DNA of 59,871 nt from Prorocentrum cordatum (Eukaryota; Sar; Dinophyceae; Prorocentrales; Prorocentraceae), in NCBI GenBank assembly GCA_963575745.1, contig CAUYUJ010022418.1, positions 1 through 59,871 of the forward strand, in the 5' to 3' direction. Every line of letters starts with the position of its first letter. Positions within the stretch are counted from its first letter, which is position 1. Positions 31,650 to 42,780 of the stretch are shown piece after piece. A program made the translations under genes and the position numbers. The notes beneath the pieces were generated by a model. That model worked only from the letters and a program-made list of their open reading frames with translations. It did no database searches and had not been told where the DNA came from.

Positions 31650-32870
31650 AGATGACTCTAGAGCTTCCCTAGGAGCGCTATCGGCGAATCTAGAGAGTCA
31701 TTCGGGCGCGCCAGGGGGCTGGCGAACACATCTCGACGACAGTTTACATAATCTTGCCCGTTCAAAATTCGATTTCTAGAAATGTAACATTCGTTGGTGC
31801 TCTAGTATGTATTTTTCCCCATGTTCGATCTTCCCTAGCTGGCGATCGTAGTCTCAGGTCGATGGAGTACATATTACTGTCAAACAGCATGTCGGCGGGA
31901 TCGGGTGTTTAGTGTCATCTTCACAGATGCTGTCGGTTCTCTTAACTTAACTCGCGCCGTAGAACAGCTAGAGAGCTGTTCGCAATCGAAAGAGGATCAT
32001 CAGGTGCACTAGTCCCCAGTATCGAGATGTCCTGACTCGGTCGACTGCCAGAGCTGGGGCCGAAAACCTATTCGTACTCTGATTTTTCTATGATGATGAG
32101 TTTCTCGATGCAAATCGAGCTGCACTACAGAGCTGTTCGGCACAGCAATCGGGAGGCAATCATCAGGACGGCTAGTCTCAAGTATCTAGATGCCCGAACT
32201 CGGTCTGCGATCATAGCTGGGTCCGAAAAACTATTCGTACTCTGTTAATGTCTTTACAGGTGACGATGCGTTTCTTGATGTAACACGAGCTGCAGAGCTG
32301 TTTGGCACAGAAATCGAAGGACAATGATGAGGAGCGTCACTCTGAAGTTAGTAGATGCCAGAACTGGGTCTGCTACCACAGCTGGGTAAGAACAACTATT
32401 CGTATTCTGCTAATTTTCAGAGCTGATCATGAGTTTATGGATGCAACTCGAGGTGTAAACGAGTTACAGAGCTGTTTGACACATCAATCGGAATAAAACC
32501 ATAAGACGCGCTAGTCTCGAGTATGTCGATGCCCAAACTCGTTCTGCTACCAGAGCTGGATCGGAAAATCTGTTGGTACTCTACTAAAGTATTCCTCTTT
32601 TTCCTTTCCAACCTTCTCTCCCTGCTCGTCATCCTGCTCTTTCTCCTCCCCTCTCCTTCTGCTCTGCCTGCTCCTTTTCTCTCTTCTTCCTTCTCTCCCT
32701 CAGCCTCGTCCATCTCCTCCTCCGCCTCGCTCATTCTTCACCTCCACGCCCTCCTCCATGAAACCGCGCCCTCGCGCGCGCGGAATGCGATATTGCCGCG
32801 CCTGCATTCCACGAGGAACCTCTGCGAGTTCCCGACTGTAACCAAGGTTGACGGTTTACCGCCGGCTCCC
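31650..32870 (+). mobile_element. Diverged subfamily C element, both ends recognisable
   Basis: The 5' end ACTCTAGAGCTTCCCTAGGAGC, then a TCTAGAGAGTCATTCGGGCGC tail, parallels H2. A diverged leader (about 31745-31910) and four satellite units follow. A pyrimidine-rich insert fills 32590-32760. The 3' end is a weak H1C at 32813-32870 (CTCTGCGAGTTCCCGACTGTAACC, then GGTTGACGG and TTTACCGCCGG). This is the oldest-looking full copy. Confidence 0.6.
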
Positions 32871-33792
32871 ATGGCTCGCAGTTGGGTTGGCATTGTGCAC
32901 GTGGGGCGACGGGACCGGCGGCCGCGACGTCCGCATCTGCAGTGACGACGCGGTCGCTGGGTGCGTTTTCCGACGTGGCTTAGCGGCCGCGCCAGATCAT
33001 TGCGCGATCGTGCGTCCGCGCGCGCAATGCAGTTGTCGGTGCTGGTGGACAGAGTCGCAACGGGCGCCTGCCCGCGCCTCCGCGTCCCGCCGACGACGCG
33101 CGCGCCCCGCGCACGACGCGCGACTGTCTTCGCGCGCGTGCGCGAAGACAGTTATATTGCCGATCTGCCCAGCCGCGAGGTGCATCGTCTTCTCGGCGAT
33201 GTGGGTGCTACGTGGCGTTGGCCCACGCTGTGGCCGCAGCTTCAGCGGCTCCGGCTGCCAGGGCAGCTCGCGTAGCGGGCCGCGGGCGCGCGCGACGCGT
33301 GCATTGCCGCGCGCTCCCTTCGCGCTTGCTTGAGGTCCCGCAATGGCGCCGCGGATGCGCGGCTGCGGCCGCGGAGGCAATGCCGAAACAATATTTATCG
33401 CGTTTCGTGCGTCGGGGCATGGCCGCCCGTTCCGACGTGGAGCGGCTTTGAGGCGCCTCTTTCGCGCGCGTTTCGGTGGCGACCGCGCGGCCGCGCTGCG
33501 CTCGCGCGCGCCGAGGCTTCATCAGGTGAGGCGAAGCAGCTTCTGGAGCGGATGTCCATGGCGCGCCCTCCGCCCGGCCCGCCACGGGGGAGCGCGGCGG
33601 CCAGTGCGGTCGGGATTCCGCCGTCGCGCTTCCGCGTGAGCCGGCCCGCGCCCCTGGCTCTCCCTTCCTCGACGCGCCTATGCGCCGATTCTGTTTCGTC
33701 GTCGAGCTCGGACTCCTCCTCTGAGTCGGCACCGCGTGCAAGACCATCGCAGCGCGGGGCGCTAGCCCGCGCCAGTTCTGCTGCCGTGCACT
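32871..33792 (+). other. GC-rich stretch upstream of the recombinase remnant
   Basis: There is high GC content and all frames are widely open. A perfect inverted repeat CTGTCTTCGCGCGC/GCGCGCGAAGACAG occurs at about 33123-33152. No reverse transcriptase or methyltransferase motif was found that would show a complete DIRS element. Confidence 0.4.
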
Positions 33793-34690
33793 TTGAGCGC
33801 GAGTGCGCCAGCCGCTCGCGGGCTGGGCCGGCGGCGAGTGTGGGCAGCTGCCGAGGCGCACGGCCACCTTTCGGAGGAGCAGCGGGCCGCGCGGCTGGAG
33901 GCTGCGCGCACGACGGCCCTCGTGGGCGGGGCGCCGGCATCCTTCGGCACGTGGCGGAGCCCCCTTCGCAATTACTTTGCGTTCGTCGGCAAGGTTCTTG
34001 GCGAGCGCGACAACGACGGGCTGCCGCCATCCCCATCTGAGCTCGCACTGTGGCCACGCATTTTCGCAATCTTCTGCAGGCTAGTGCGCCTTGACTGCAG
34101 TGCTTTCGACGGCGCGGAGGCGAGCGGCGCGCGCGCCGTCCAAGCGCCTGCGCGACGAGCCGGCGCCGAAGCCCGCGATCGGCCATCGGCTCTTAGTCGA
34201 CATGCTTGCGCGTGCCCGACGAGGCCACGCGGGCTATTTTCGTCGCGGCTCTCGCGTTCGCCATTAGGGTGGCGTTGCATTTAAGTAGGCGCAAGCACGT
34301 CGACCATCCCTCGCGCAGTGTGCGCAGCTGCTGGTTCGCGGCGTGCAGAACCACTTGCCCCGTGCTCACCCTCGGTGCCATCTTCGACCGCGCGCCGGTG
34401 GGCACGGCGCCGTGTGCGCACCTGTCGAGCGGGTGCATTCTTGGCCTGGTGCGGCGGCTCGCCCACGAGGCCGGCGAGCGCAACTCCGCGCACTTTTGCG
34501 CGAGGCTCTTCCGGCGTGGCCACGCGGAGACTTACGCCGCAGTGGTGGTAGGCTCGCTGAGATTCTCCGTGCGGGCTGCTGGCGCTCGGGCGCGTTCCTC
34601 GAGTATTTGGATCGAGAAGAGGCGACGCCATGCTGGAGGCGCTGCAGGCAGGCCGCGCACCTGCGGGCGCGCCGGGATATAGCTCTCGCG
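33793..34690 (+). pseudogene. Broken tyrosine recombinase, DIRS/Crypton-like
   Basis: Three frames together resemble a eukaryotic tyrosine recombinase. In 33793-34090, EEQRAARLEAARTTAL and SPLRNYFAFVGKVL, then LPPSPSELALW, look like the N-terminal core-binding domain. In 34206-34540, DEATRAIFVAALAFAIR and later FRRGHAETYAA correspond to the conserved RR..A part of the catalytic domain. In 34555-34620, LAEILRAGCWRSGAFLEYLD matches the C-terminal W..S..F..Y motif with the catalytic Tyr. Two frameshifts separate these parts. The usual His before FRR appears to be Arg (RLFRR). Both facts suggest an inactive copy. In DIRS and Ngaro elements such a recombinase integrates the circular DNA copy without target duplication; Cryptons carry only this gene. 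No partner RT is visible, so the type is open. Confidence 0.5.
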
Positions 34691-34778
34691 TCAGGGGGGC
34701 GCGCGCGACAGCGGTGGCTGGCTCGGCGTTGGACTTCGCGCCCCCTCTCCTGGCGGCTCCCTGGCTACCGTCGGCATT

Positions 34779-35373
34779 GGGGTAATCGGCACCCAGGTGG
34801 CCCTGCCAGGGGGTGGGCGCCGCGCCCTGGGCGGCGAGCAGGGGTGGTCGCTACAGGAGCGCGCGCTGCGTTTGTGGAGGGCGCGCGCCTGCGTGGCGCG
34901 GCGCGGGCGCAAACGCGCGCGCGCGCGACAGCGAACGGGGGCGCGGGGGTTTCGGCGGCCATGTCCGCCGACGAGCGCGACGCCGCGCGGGAGCGGCCTG
35001 CGAGAGGGGCCGCGCGCCGCGCCGCGCGGCGCTGCCAGCGCTGTTTGTTCGTTTGCTTGACCGTCGCTGGGGTCCCGCGTCGCGGCGGCTGGGCTTCGCG
35101 TGCGCGGCGAGGGCGCCGCGGAGATTCTCGGTCCTTGCTGCCAGCCGTCGGCGCTGGCAGCTGGGGGTGCGGCGTTTTCTCTCCACCCTCAACCGCCCGC
35201 CCCTGGGGGTAATCGGCACCCAGGTGGCCCTGCCAAGGGGTGGGCTCCGCGCCTCGGGCGGCGATTGCGCAGACCCACGGGCGCGGCCCGCCTCCTGGGG
35301 GCGCCGCGCCCAACGTTGGGGTGCTGGCGGCCTCGCAGGGGCGGTCGCTACAGGAGCGCGCGCTGCGTTTGTG
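34779..35373 (+). repeat. Direct repeats downstream of the recombinase remnant
   Basis: GTAATCGGCACCCAGGTGGC followed by CCTGCCA-GGGGTGGGC occurs at about 34781 and 35209. GGTCGCTACAGGAGCGCGCG followed by CTGCGTTTGTG occurs at about 34846 and 35342. The second copy has about 65 extra bases between the two blocks. Repeats just 3' of a recombinase gene recall the split direct repeats of Ngaro/DIRS-like elements, but a 5' partner was not found. Confidence 0.6.
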
Positions 35374-35374
35374 C

Positions 35375-36240
35375 CAATGGCATCGGATTGAGTGCTATCG
35401 TCATCTGAGTGACGGCCAACGGCAATTGACTGACTGCCAACGGCGCCCGACTTTGTGCCACAAGCATCTGACTGAGTGCCGTCCGCAGTATGGCGTGTAT
35501 TGTTGCAGCAGATTCGTCTCCATATGTTGTCCTTATCGGTTTGCGTGCCACGGGCATTTTTGCAAAAGCTGTGCCGTGGTGCGTCCTTGCATAGCTAGCA
35601 ACTTGCACAAACCAAGAACGATTTTACTGCCATCAACTTCAAAACTTGTACCAGCTGAAGGCCCGCCAACGGTCTCTGATTAAGTGCCAATTTCAGGTGA
35701 TTGAGTGCCAGCTGAGGGCGTGCCTGCGGTATCTGGTTGAGCGACATTGGAGTCCTGATGCGATGAACTTTCGCATTGAGCGCCAACGCCACCTGGTTGA
35801 CGTTTCACAGCGTGTGACTGAGTGCCAGCAATCGCTGACTGAGTGTTAACGTTATATTGTTGGTTATCTACAACATCTGACTGAGGGCCTGCCTACGACT
35901 GAGTACCCACGTTATTATGTGGAGTGCCTACAGCATCTGACTGAATGCCAACGACATCTGGCCGACTACCATCAGCATCTGATTGAGTTCCAACGACGCA
36001 TGGGTATCAATGTGACGAGCACGCGTCCAGTCGAGTCCACGCCCAGATACGCTCGACCAGTATCCCATAGCGGAGGACTTTCTGGAGCAATTGCATGAAA
36101 TGCTGGCGAGCGGTGCGCAGGCGGCGGTGGCACCTGTATTAATGAAGGGAGAGATGTCATACATGGTGGCAGCTGAAACCTTGTGTGGCCATCCGCACGA
36201 GACTCCTCATTATGCGGATGAGTGCCAACGCTTGGGGCGA
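35375..36240 (+). repeat. Degenerate minisatellite of about 21 bp
   Basis: Variants of CATCTGACTGAGTGCCAACGG recur across the segment, densest at 35385-35490 and 35870-36000. Where the period is exact, translation gives a seven-residue repeat of the type RQLTDCQ. Confidence 0.7.
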
Positions 36241-37260
36241 TTGCATTTCCGTCCTGATTAAGGCCGGCGCGTGGTTGAGAAGCACTGCTTGCTTGATTGC
36301 CAGGTTCTTCTACTGAGTAACCCAGAGCCGGTACCTGGTGCAAATCATGCGTAAGGGCAGATGGTATTCGACGCGTTCGAGCTGTATAGCCCAGTATGAA
36401 CATTGCCTTCTGTACTTGAGATTATTCAGCATGGGGAGAGCGAGAAGACACGTGAGCCATGGGGAGGCCTCGCGCTCGCGCGGAAGTGTCTCTGGTGGCG
36501 CGGGTGGTCTGGCGGTGACCACAACGCTCAGCCCGCGGACGGCTTCCTCCACTTTCGAGATGTCGTGAACTCGTCCTTCCCGCTCCCTCTCCTTCACGTC
36601 CACGCCGTCCTCCTTGTATTCCGCGCTGCTGGCCTCCTGCCCCTCCTTGTCGATCTTGGCGTCCTCCTCCTGGTGGTCGTTTTCTTCGCCTTCATCCTCC
36701 TCGATCTTGTTCTAGTCTGCCACCTCGTGAATTTCCTTGTCCTTGTCTTTGCTTCTTCGTGCTGCACGGTGTCCTCCTCCTCACCCGCCTCCGTGTCGTC
36801 ATCGTATCCGTCCTTTTCTTCTTCGTCTTACGACCCGAGCGAACACAGGCGGCGCTTCCCGTTCTTGTCTGGTCAGGTTTGATCGGCGTCTGACAAGTCG
36901 AGAGAGAGAGAAAGAGAGAGACATAGAGAGAAACCAGTAGTCTGCAGCAAGACGTCAGTCCAGCAGGGACGCTTTAATTTCCTTTGCCAGAGAGGTCTCA
37001 CAGAAATCATTGGCAACAGTTTCGCATATTTTCAGAATGTAGCCATGTATGCAATCGGCTTGTATCGCTGGCATGGATGGCAGCGAGTGGGCCGCATCCT
37101 TGCGAAATGCCAGGTGGAGTAACCTCTTCTGTTGAGGGAATCGTTCATGCACAGGGTGTGTCTTCACAGATGTCCAGGTGCCCTTTGGCGTCTCGGTTGG
37201 AAGCTCATGCTGGATATCACCAAGTCGAATGAATCCATCAAATCTACATCGCGGGCATCA
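36241..37260 (+). other. No gene recognised
   Basis: Mixed composition with a CT-rich part (36560-36830, translating to low-complexity Ser/Leu or Val) and a GAGA run at 36900-36933. No conserved frame or repeat family member was recognised. Confidence 0.4.
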
Positions 37261-37410
37261 TTATTGCTTCGCGTGCTCGTCGCCGTCGTCGTTGTCGTCG
37301 TGTCGTCGTTGTCGTCGTCATCGTCGTCGTCGTCGTCGTGGTCGTCTTCCTCGTTGTCGTCGTCATCGTCTTTGACGGTGTCGTCGTCGTCGTCTTTGTT
37401 TTTCGCTCTT
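37261..37410 (+). repeat. Imperfect (TCG)n trinucleotide repeat
   Basis: GTCGTCGTCGTTGTCGTCGT-like sequence with CATCGTC variants. Confidence 0.85.
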
Positions 37411-38205
37411 ATACGTCCTCGTCGTCTTCTGCTCGGGCTTCGACTCCTGTGCGCGTCAGGGAAAGCGGGCTTTATGTGACTTCGATGTTTGGCTGTGGTG
37501 AGGAAGTGTGAATCTTATCGTGTTTGTTGTTTCACCAGGGTTCCCCCGTTCCACCCGAGTAACAACGCACCTCTGACGTGCACGGCTTCTCTCTCTCACA
37601 GACCATTGGCCTATTTGGATTACCTCAGGCACACATTTGTTTCATGCAGGAATTCCACGCTGAGTGAAGTAAAGTTCTGGACTGAACGAAGATCCCCCCA
37701 GATCGCATTCAGCGTTACATTTGAGTCGGCACATGATAGCGTTGTTTGCCGCAGTTTGAGAGTCGTGTCGCAGGAATGGCGGGATGAGCTGGGAGAGTAG
37801 TGTCCGTGTGTATTGCCACTGTGCATTTGTTGGACTCCCACCACGACCGCAGCGCTTGGCCCAAATGAGATTCATGTGAGCTGCTGCTGGACCATGCAGT
37901 GGTGCTCGGGCCAAACCTGCGGTTGACCATCGTCTTTAATCTCCTCTCGTCCTCTGTTGGCTCGCCCATCCCATCCTTTTGTACTCCGCCTTGCTCTTCT
38001 GATTTCGCCACCGGCCGGCAGTGTCAATATTCGAAGCGTTGTGAAGCTTACTCTTGGTGCAGTGGCGCTAAGACGCACGCCTGGACACGTGCGTTGAATG
38101 TGTTTGTTTCTCAGGGGTGGTGTTATCATGTGGTGTGCGCTTGTGGCTGAATGGCTTGTGTCTTGCTGCGTGAAGTGTCGCACTGATGCGGTGTTTCGTC
38201 GGCGT
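37411..38205 (+). other. No gene recognised
   Basis: Balanced composition without tandem repeats. Frames of about 100 codons (for example 37489-37800) have no recognisable motif. Confidence 0.4.
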
Positions 38206-38332
38206 GTGCAGGAGGAGGATAATGAGGAGGGACATGAGGATGAAGAGGCGAAGGAGAAGAAGGGGATGACCAGGAGGAGGAGGAGGAGGAGGAAGAGGAG
38301 GAGGAGGAGGAGGAGGAGGAGGAGGAGGGCGC
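38206..38332 (+). repeat. (GGA)n / (GAG)n purine tract
   Basis: An interrupted GGA repeat that becomes regular between 38274 and 38328. Confidence 0.9.
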
Positions 38333-38810
38333 CCTATCACGGCCCATGTGGGCTGGAGGCCCCTCCAGCATTCTGCCCACTTCTGGGGGCTCTGCCCGAG
38401 CCCACTCAGGGAGCTGCTGACGACGGGGCGACGCCAGACGTTCAGATTTCACTGTGGGAGGCTGCTGGCGCTGTTCTGCAGTGTCATCTCATCGTAGCGC
38501 CATAGTGCGTTGTGGAGAAGATGGCCATGATTCTCAGTCTGGCGGACTGCAGTTTTTCACCGACCGCGCCGCCGACGCCTGGAATCGCCAATCTCTCCAG
38601 TTCTTTTCATTTAGATCACAGAGGTCTACGGGCAGCGATGTATTCGGTTCGGTAGACCGTGAAGACTTTGGAAGGTCGTCAGTGGCGGGTGCCATTCCTC
38701 CACGAGGTGCTGGCGTCGGCCTCACTTCGCACGGTGTTCTCAACTCTCCTGTGTTGTCGGTTCCCCGTTTTCTCCCCGCAGCGCGGCGCATCTCCTTCCA
38801 GCCTCACCTT

Positions 38811-38965
38811 CTCCTCCTCCTCCTCCTCCTCCTCCACCTTTTCGTCCATTTCCTCCTCCTCATCCTCCTCCTCCTCCTCATTCTTCTCCCCTTCCCCTTC
38901 CTTAACCCTCTCCCCTTCGTCCTTCCCCTCCTCCTCGCCCCCTTCCCTCTCCGCTCCTGCCCTGG
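38811..38965 (+). repeat. (CTC)n pyrimidine tract
   Basis: Interrupted CTC/TCC repeats followed by very GC-rich sequence to 39480 in which all frames are open (Arg/Pro/Ala-rich); no gene is recognised there. Confidence 0.85.
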
Positions 38966-39500
38966 CCCGTGTCGGCACGCCCCGCGCACAGCTCGTGCCC
39001 CACACCGAGCTCCGCCTGCGGCCCCGGAGAGCGCCCGCACGGCGCCCCGCCCCCCCCCCCCGCCCCTCTCGACAGCCTCTCCGCGCCTCGCGCCTCCTGG
39101 GAAGCTCCGCCGCGGGCCCCGGAGGACGGGGCCTCGCACGGCGCCCGCCCGCCCGCCCGGCCCACGGGGAGCTCCGCCGGGGAGCTCCAGCGGAGCGGCC
39201 CTTCGAGACGGCGGCCTCCCACGCGAAGCGCGCCTCGCAGGGAGCTCCCTCGGCGGCGCCAGCAGCAGGGCTCGTGCAGTCGCCCCCTCCCCCCCCGCCC
39301 GCCCACTCGGCACGCGCGGCGCACGGATCGCAGCTCACGGCGAGCTCCGTCGATCGCCGAGCGCGCTCCGCTGCTCTCAAAGAGTGCCTGCTCGCAGACG
39401 CCCGAAGAGCACGCGTCCGCCCTGCCGCAGCTTCTCGTGGATCCCCCGCGGCTGATCCAGACCATTTGCGAGCAGTGAGATTCTGCGAGTAGTGGAAAGC

Positions 39501-39673
39501 TTATGTCGGGCCTGTCCCCCTACAGGGGGATCTTCGACGAAAAACAACAGATACCCCAAAAAGGCCCAACAACTATTCCAAAAATAGTCCCCAGACTATT
39601 TTTGGACTGTTTTTGCATATTTTTCGACATTTTTTGTGGAAAATCCCCCTGTAGGGGGACAGGCCCGACTTCA
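39501..39673 (+). mobile_element. Palindromic MITE with 8-bp target duplication (type copy)
   Basis: Ends GTCGGGCCTGTCCCCCTACA and the reverse complement of the same sequence form long terminal inverted repeats. The flanking direct repeat is TGGAAAGC (39493-39500 and 39674-39681). The centre is also palindromic (AAAAATAGTC-CCCA-GACTATTTTT), so the element could fold almost completely. Eight-base duplications are known for hAT, P and Merlin transposons; the ends match none that I can name. Confidence 0.85.
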
Positions 39674-39908
39674 TGGAAAGCGCTCGCCTGCTCGACGTCG
39701 CGCAGCGTCCCCCTGGCCCTCCCCGGCACGCCCCGCGCGCAGTGCCCCGCCGGCAGAGGCTCCTCCGACGGCCTCGCGTGCGTGTGCGCTCTCGCGCGGG
39801 GGCCTCCGGCCGGGCCGGCGCCCTCCCTCCTCGTGCGCTGCGCCCCGCAGGGCAGCCGGCGCGCCCGCTGCGGGCTCGCTCCGCGGCCTCCTCTCGCCGA
39901 GGGCATTC

Positions 39909-39958
39909 CTCCTCCTCCCCCTCCTCCTCCTCCTCCTCCTCCTCCTCCTCCTCCTCTG
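39909..39958 (+). repeat. (CTC)n tract
   Basis: A short pyrimidine run within GC-rich sequence (39690-40130) that has no recognised gene. Confidence 0.85.
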
Positions 39959-40239
39959 CTCTCGGCATCCTTTGAGCGATCCCCATCCCCATGCCCCATC
40001 CCCCTCGAGGCACCCAGCGAATTACCACCCCAGCTGGGGACACGCCCCTCGGAGCCCGCAGGCAGCGACCTAGATCCACATCTAGGGGGGGTAGATCGGC
40101 CAGCGGGGCCCAGGCCACGCCGCTGGGGAGGGGGATCGGCTAAACGATACTCATTCTCGCAAACGTCTGAAACAACTTTTTGATCCGCGGGTCGAGAGCG
40201 CACCTCTTCCGGTCGAAGCTAAGCGGGCCGCACATAGCT

Positions 40240-40755
40240 TTGATTAGCAAAGGGGGAGAGACATATTGAGAAGCCTCACGTCAAGGCCAGGAGGGGGCAA
40301 AGCCCTGGAATCAGGCGGTGCCGAAGACGATGTGCTTGCAAAGGAACGCCTTGTACAGGAACCCGGCGGCGAAGTACCGGAAGAAGCAAAATGCTGTGGT
40401 TGGTGGTGCGACTTCTGAAAAACATAAGCCTGCATCGATGGAACGCATAGCGCAGATCCCCCCTGGGCAGATCCAGGCCACTCCCGAGCAGCTACATGGC
40501 GTGCAGTGGAGCGCGCCTGTCTGTCCACGGCCTCCTCCTCCGCACCGCCTCGCGGCGCGCAGCATAGCCGTCGAGATGGGCACGCCCTGCGCTGTGCACG
40601 CGCGTTGCCGCACCGGGCTGGGCCCCTCGCCAGGTTTTTTTGTTTTTGCCGCGCCGCCGGCGCACTCTGCGGCTCAGGGCTCGAACGTTTCGGGGGGGCA
40701 AAGGATTCGGCACATATATGTGCGTGGTCCAGGTTGGCTACGGTGTGCTCGTTGA
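40240..40755 (+). other. No gene recognised
   Basis: Mixed sequence. The frame 40318-40755 contains no known motif. AAGCTAAGCGGG at about 40217 resembles a short 5S rRNA motif, but the surrounding sequence does not. Confidence 0.35.
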
Positions 40756-40877
<122 letters not shown>

Positions 40878-41267
40878 ACTTCTTCCCCTTTCTCTATATA
40901 TACATATACAAAAGATTGGGTAAATCACATGATCGTTGATTTTGAGGCCGTGATGTTTCATGGCAGAAAGAGAATTCGAAGCACAGCCTTTGGATTACCT
41001 CACGTTTCTCGAGACAGACCCTCTCACCCCGTCTCGCCGTGATCTTCGATCTGCAACTGTCTTAGCTCGTCTTCCTTTGTCTCCGCCCAGGTTTTCCGTC
41101 TCTCACTCTGTGTCTCTATGTCCTTCATATCCCGGTCTATCCTTCTCGCTCTGTCCCGCTTCGCTTCCCTATCTCGTCGTTTCTTCGATCTCTACCCGCC
41201 TTGACCGGCGCCTGATCGCCTTGCACCGACTGACCAGTCTCTTCTGCTTAGTTCTGACTGGATCTCG

Positions 41268-41590
41268 CATCCTCCTCCTCCTCCTCCTCCTCCTCCTCCC
41301 CTCCTCCTCCTCCTCCTCCTCCCTCCTCCTCCTCCTCCTCCCTCCTCCTCCTCCTCCTCCTCCTCCTCCTCCTCCCTCCTCCTCCTCCTCCTCCTCCTCC
41401 TCCTCCTCCTCCTCCTCCTCCTCCTCCTCCTCCTCCTCCTCCTCCTCCTCCTCCTCCTCCCTCCTCCTCCTCCTCCTCCTCCTCCTCCTCCTCCTCCCAC
41501 TCCTCCTCCTCCTCCTCCTCCTCCTCCTCCTCCTCCTCCTCCTCCTCCTCCTCCTCCTCCTCCTCCTCCTCCTCCTCCTCCTCCTCCCCC
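41268..41590 (+). repeat. Long (CTC)n tract, about 320 bp
   Basis: An almost uninterrupted CTC/TCC repeat with a few CCC and one CAC interruption. Open frames here (poly-Ser, Leu, Pro, Arg, Glu, Gly) are a product of the repeat. Confidence 0.95.
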
Positions 41591-41700
41591 TCTCACTCTT
41601 TTGCTCCCCCTTGTCTCTCACACTCTCTTCTCGCTTCCCTTCTCGATCTGCGTATGTTCCTGCCCAGACACTGCCCTTCCAATGGCGCTTTCACGTTGCA

Positions 41701-41852
41701 TCAAGTCGATCCTGTCCCTCTACAGGGGGACTGTTCAAAAATAGTTGAACAAATAGTCCGGGGACGATTTTTTGATTTTTGTTTGACTCTTTTGGGGTAT
41801 GTTTTGAGTGTTTCGTCCAAAATCCGCCCGTAGGGGGACACGCCCGACTTCA
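41701..41852 (+). mobile_element. MITE of the 39501 family, older copy
   Basis: Ends CAAGTCGATCCTGTCCCTCT and CGTAGGGGGACACGCCCGAC, with centre TAGTCCGGGGACGA. The expected 8-bp duplication is no longer recognisable (ACGTTGCA against ATCTATTG). Confidence 0.8.
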
Positions 41853-42359
41853 ATCTATTGAGCAGTATGCAGTGAGAGCTGCTCTGGAGGTGCCCATCGG
41901 GCTGGTAGCGAAGTTCTTCGTCTTGGCAGTTTTCATTTTGTTCTCTTGCTTGGAAGCGGCGCTCAAGGCGGGATCGGCGGGATCTCGTCATTCGGCTACA
42001 ATTATTAACCTTCTTGGCGAGCCACTTGCGATTCCATCGTGTTGTTCATCTATGGTGTTGTCGCTGGCAATTGTAATCCGAAACTTCCGCAGGTTTTTTG
42101 GGTTGGGACCATCTACTAACACTTTCACGTGTATTGTGGTTCATCGCAGGCGATTCCAGCGAGTCACAGTCGCCTGTGCCTTTGGTGCTTGTGACAATGC
42201 CTGCGTACCCGTACCTTTCCCTCCTCTGAACCAGTGGGAACATCTGGGGAGGTACATTCCCTCGATCTCACGACGTGGGTCGATGCTTTTCCCTAACATC
42301 AAGGGGGCGAACGTACCCCCACCCCACCAGGGAAGGAACCTCCAGGAGACGACCCGGTG

Positions 42360-42780
42360 CGTCCCCATGCCGGGGCCCCCCGAGGCCATCGTGGGAGGCC
42401 TCCTGGGGCCGCCTCGGTCTCCTGGGAGGCTCTCTCGCTAGGCTGCCCCCCTGCCGCCGCTCGGAGGCCGCCTTGGCGTCCTGGGGCCCTGTTGATCGCC
42501 CTTATCGTGAGACCGACATCATCGACTCGCCATTTCGGGGGCAGTCAGGGGCCGTCTCTTGTGCCTTCTCTTGAAGCCCCCGCTTCGGCCTCCGAGGGCC
42601 TCTCGGGGTGCTCGTGGTTCGTCTTCGCGCACCTTGGTGGCCTGTCGCGGCCCACTTCGGCCCTCTGGCGGCCCCGTTGGCGCGTCTTGGGCTCCCGGTC
42701 TGCTCTTCGAACCTCCGTGGCTTTCTTTGTGGCCTTTTGGAGGCCTCTTGGGCCGTCTTGGAGCCCATCTTGAACCATTA
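42360..42780 (+). repeat. GGCCTCYTGGG-type repeat, forward orientation
   Basis: Loose tandem copies of GGCCTCTTGGGCCGTCTTGG-like sequence. It is the reverse complement of the type found at 57040-57620. Confidence 0.6.

Noticed and set aside
32523-32760. Pyrimidine-rich stretch read as a transmembrane protein (Leu/Phe/Ser-rich).
   Set aside because: It lies inside a diverged transposon and has low-complexity composition only.
1-32870. Hairpins plus a tyrosine recombinase read as an integron-like or attC-like cassette system.
   Set aside because: The units have fixed left and right ends, nest inside each other and restore empty sites, which fits transposition; the recombinase remnant is outside the array and broken.
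40203-40262. 5S rRNA-like words (GAAGCTAAGCGGG, then GATTAGCAAAGGGGGAGAGAC).
   Set aside because: The 5' half of 5S rRNA and its closing stem are absent, so similarity is too short to call a gene or pseudogene.
41268-41590. Poly-Ser, poly-Leu, poly-Arg and poly-Glu frames.
   Set aside because: They are translations of a CTC trinucleotide run.
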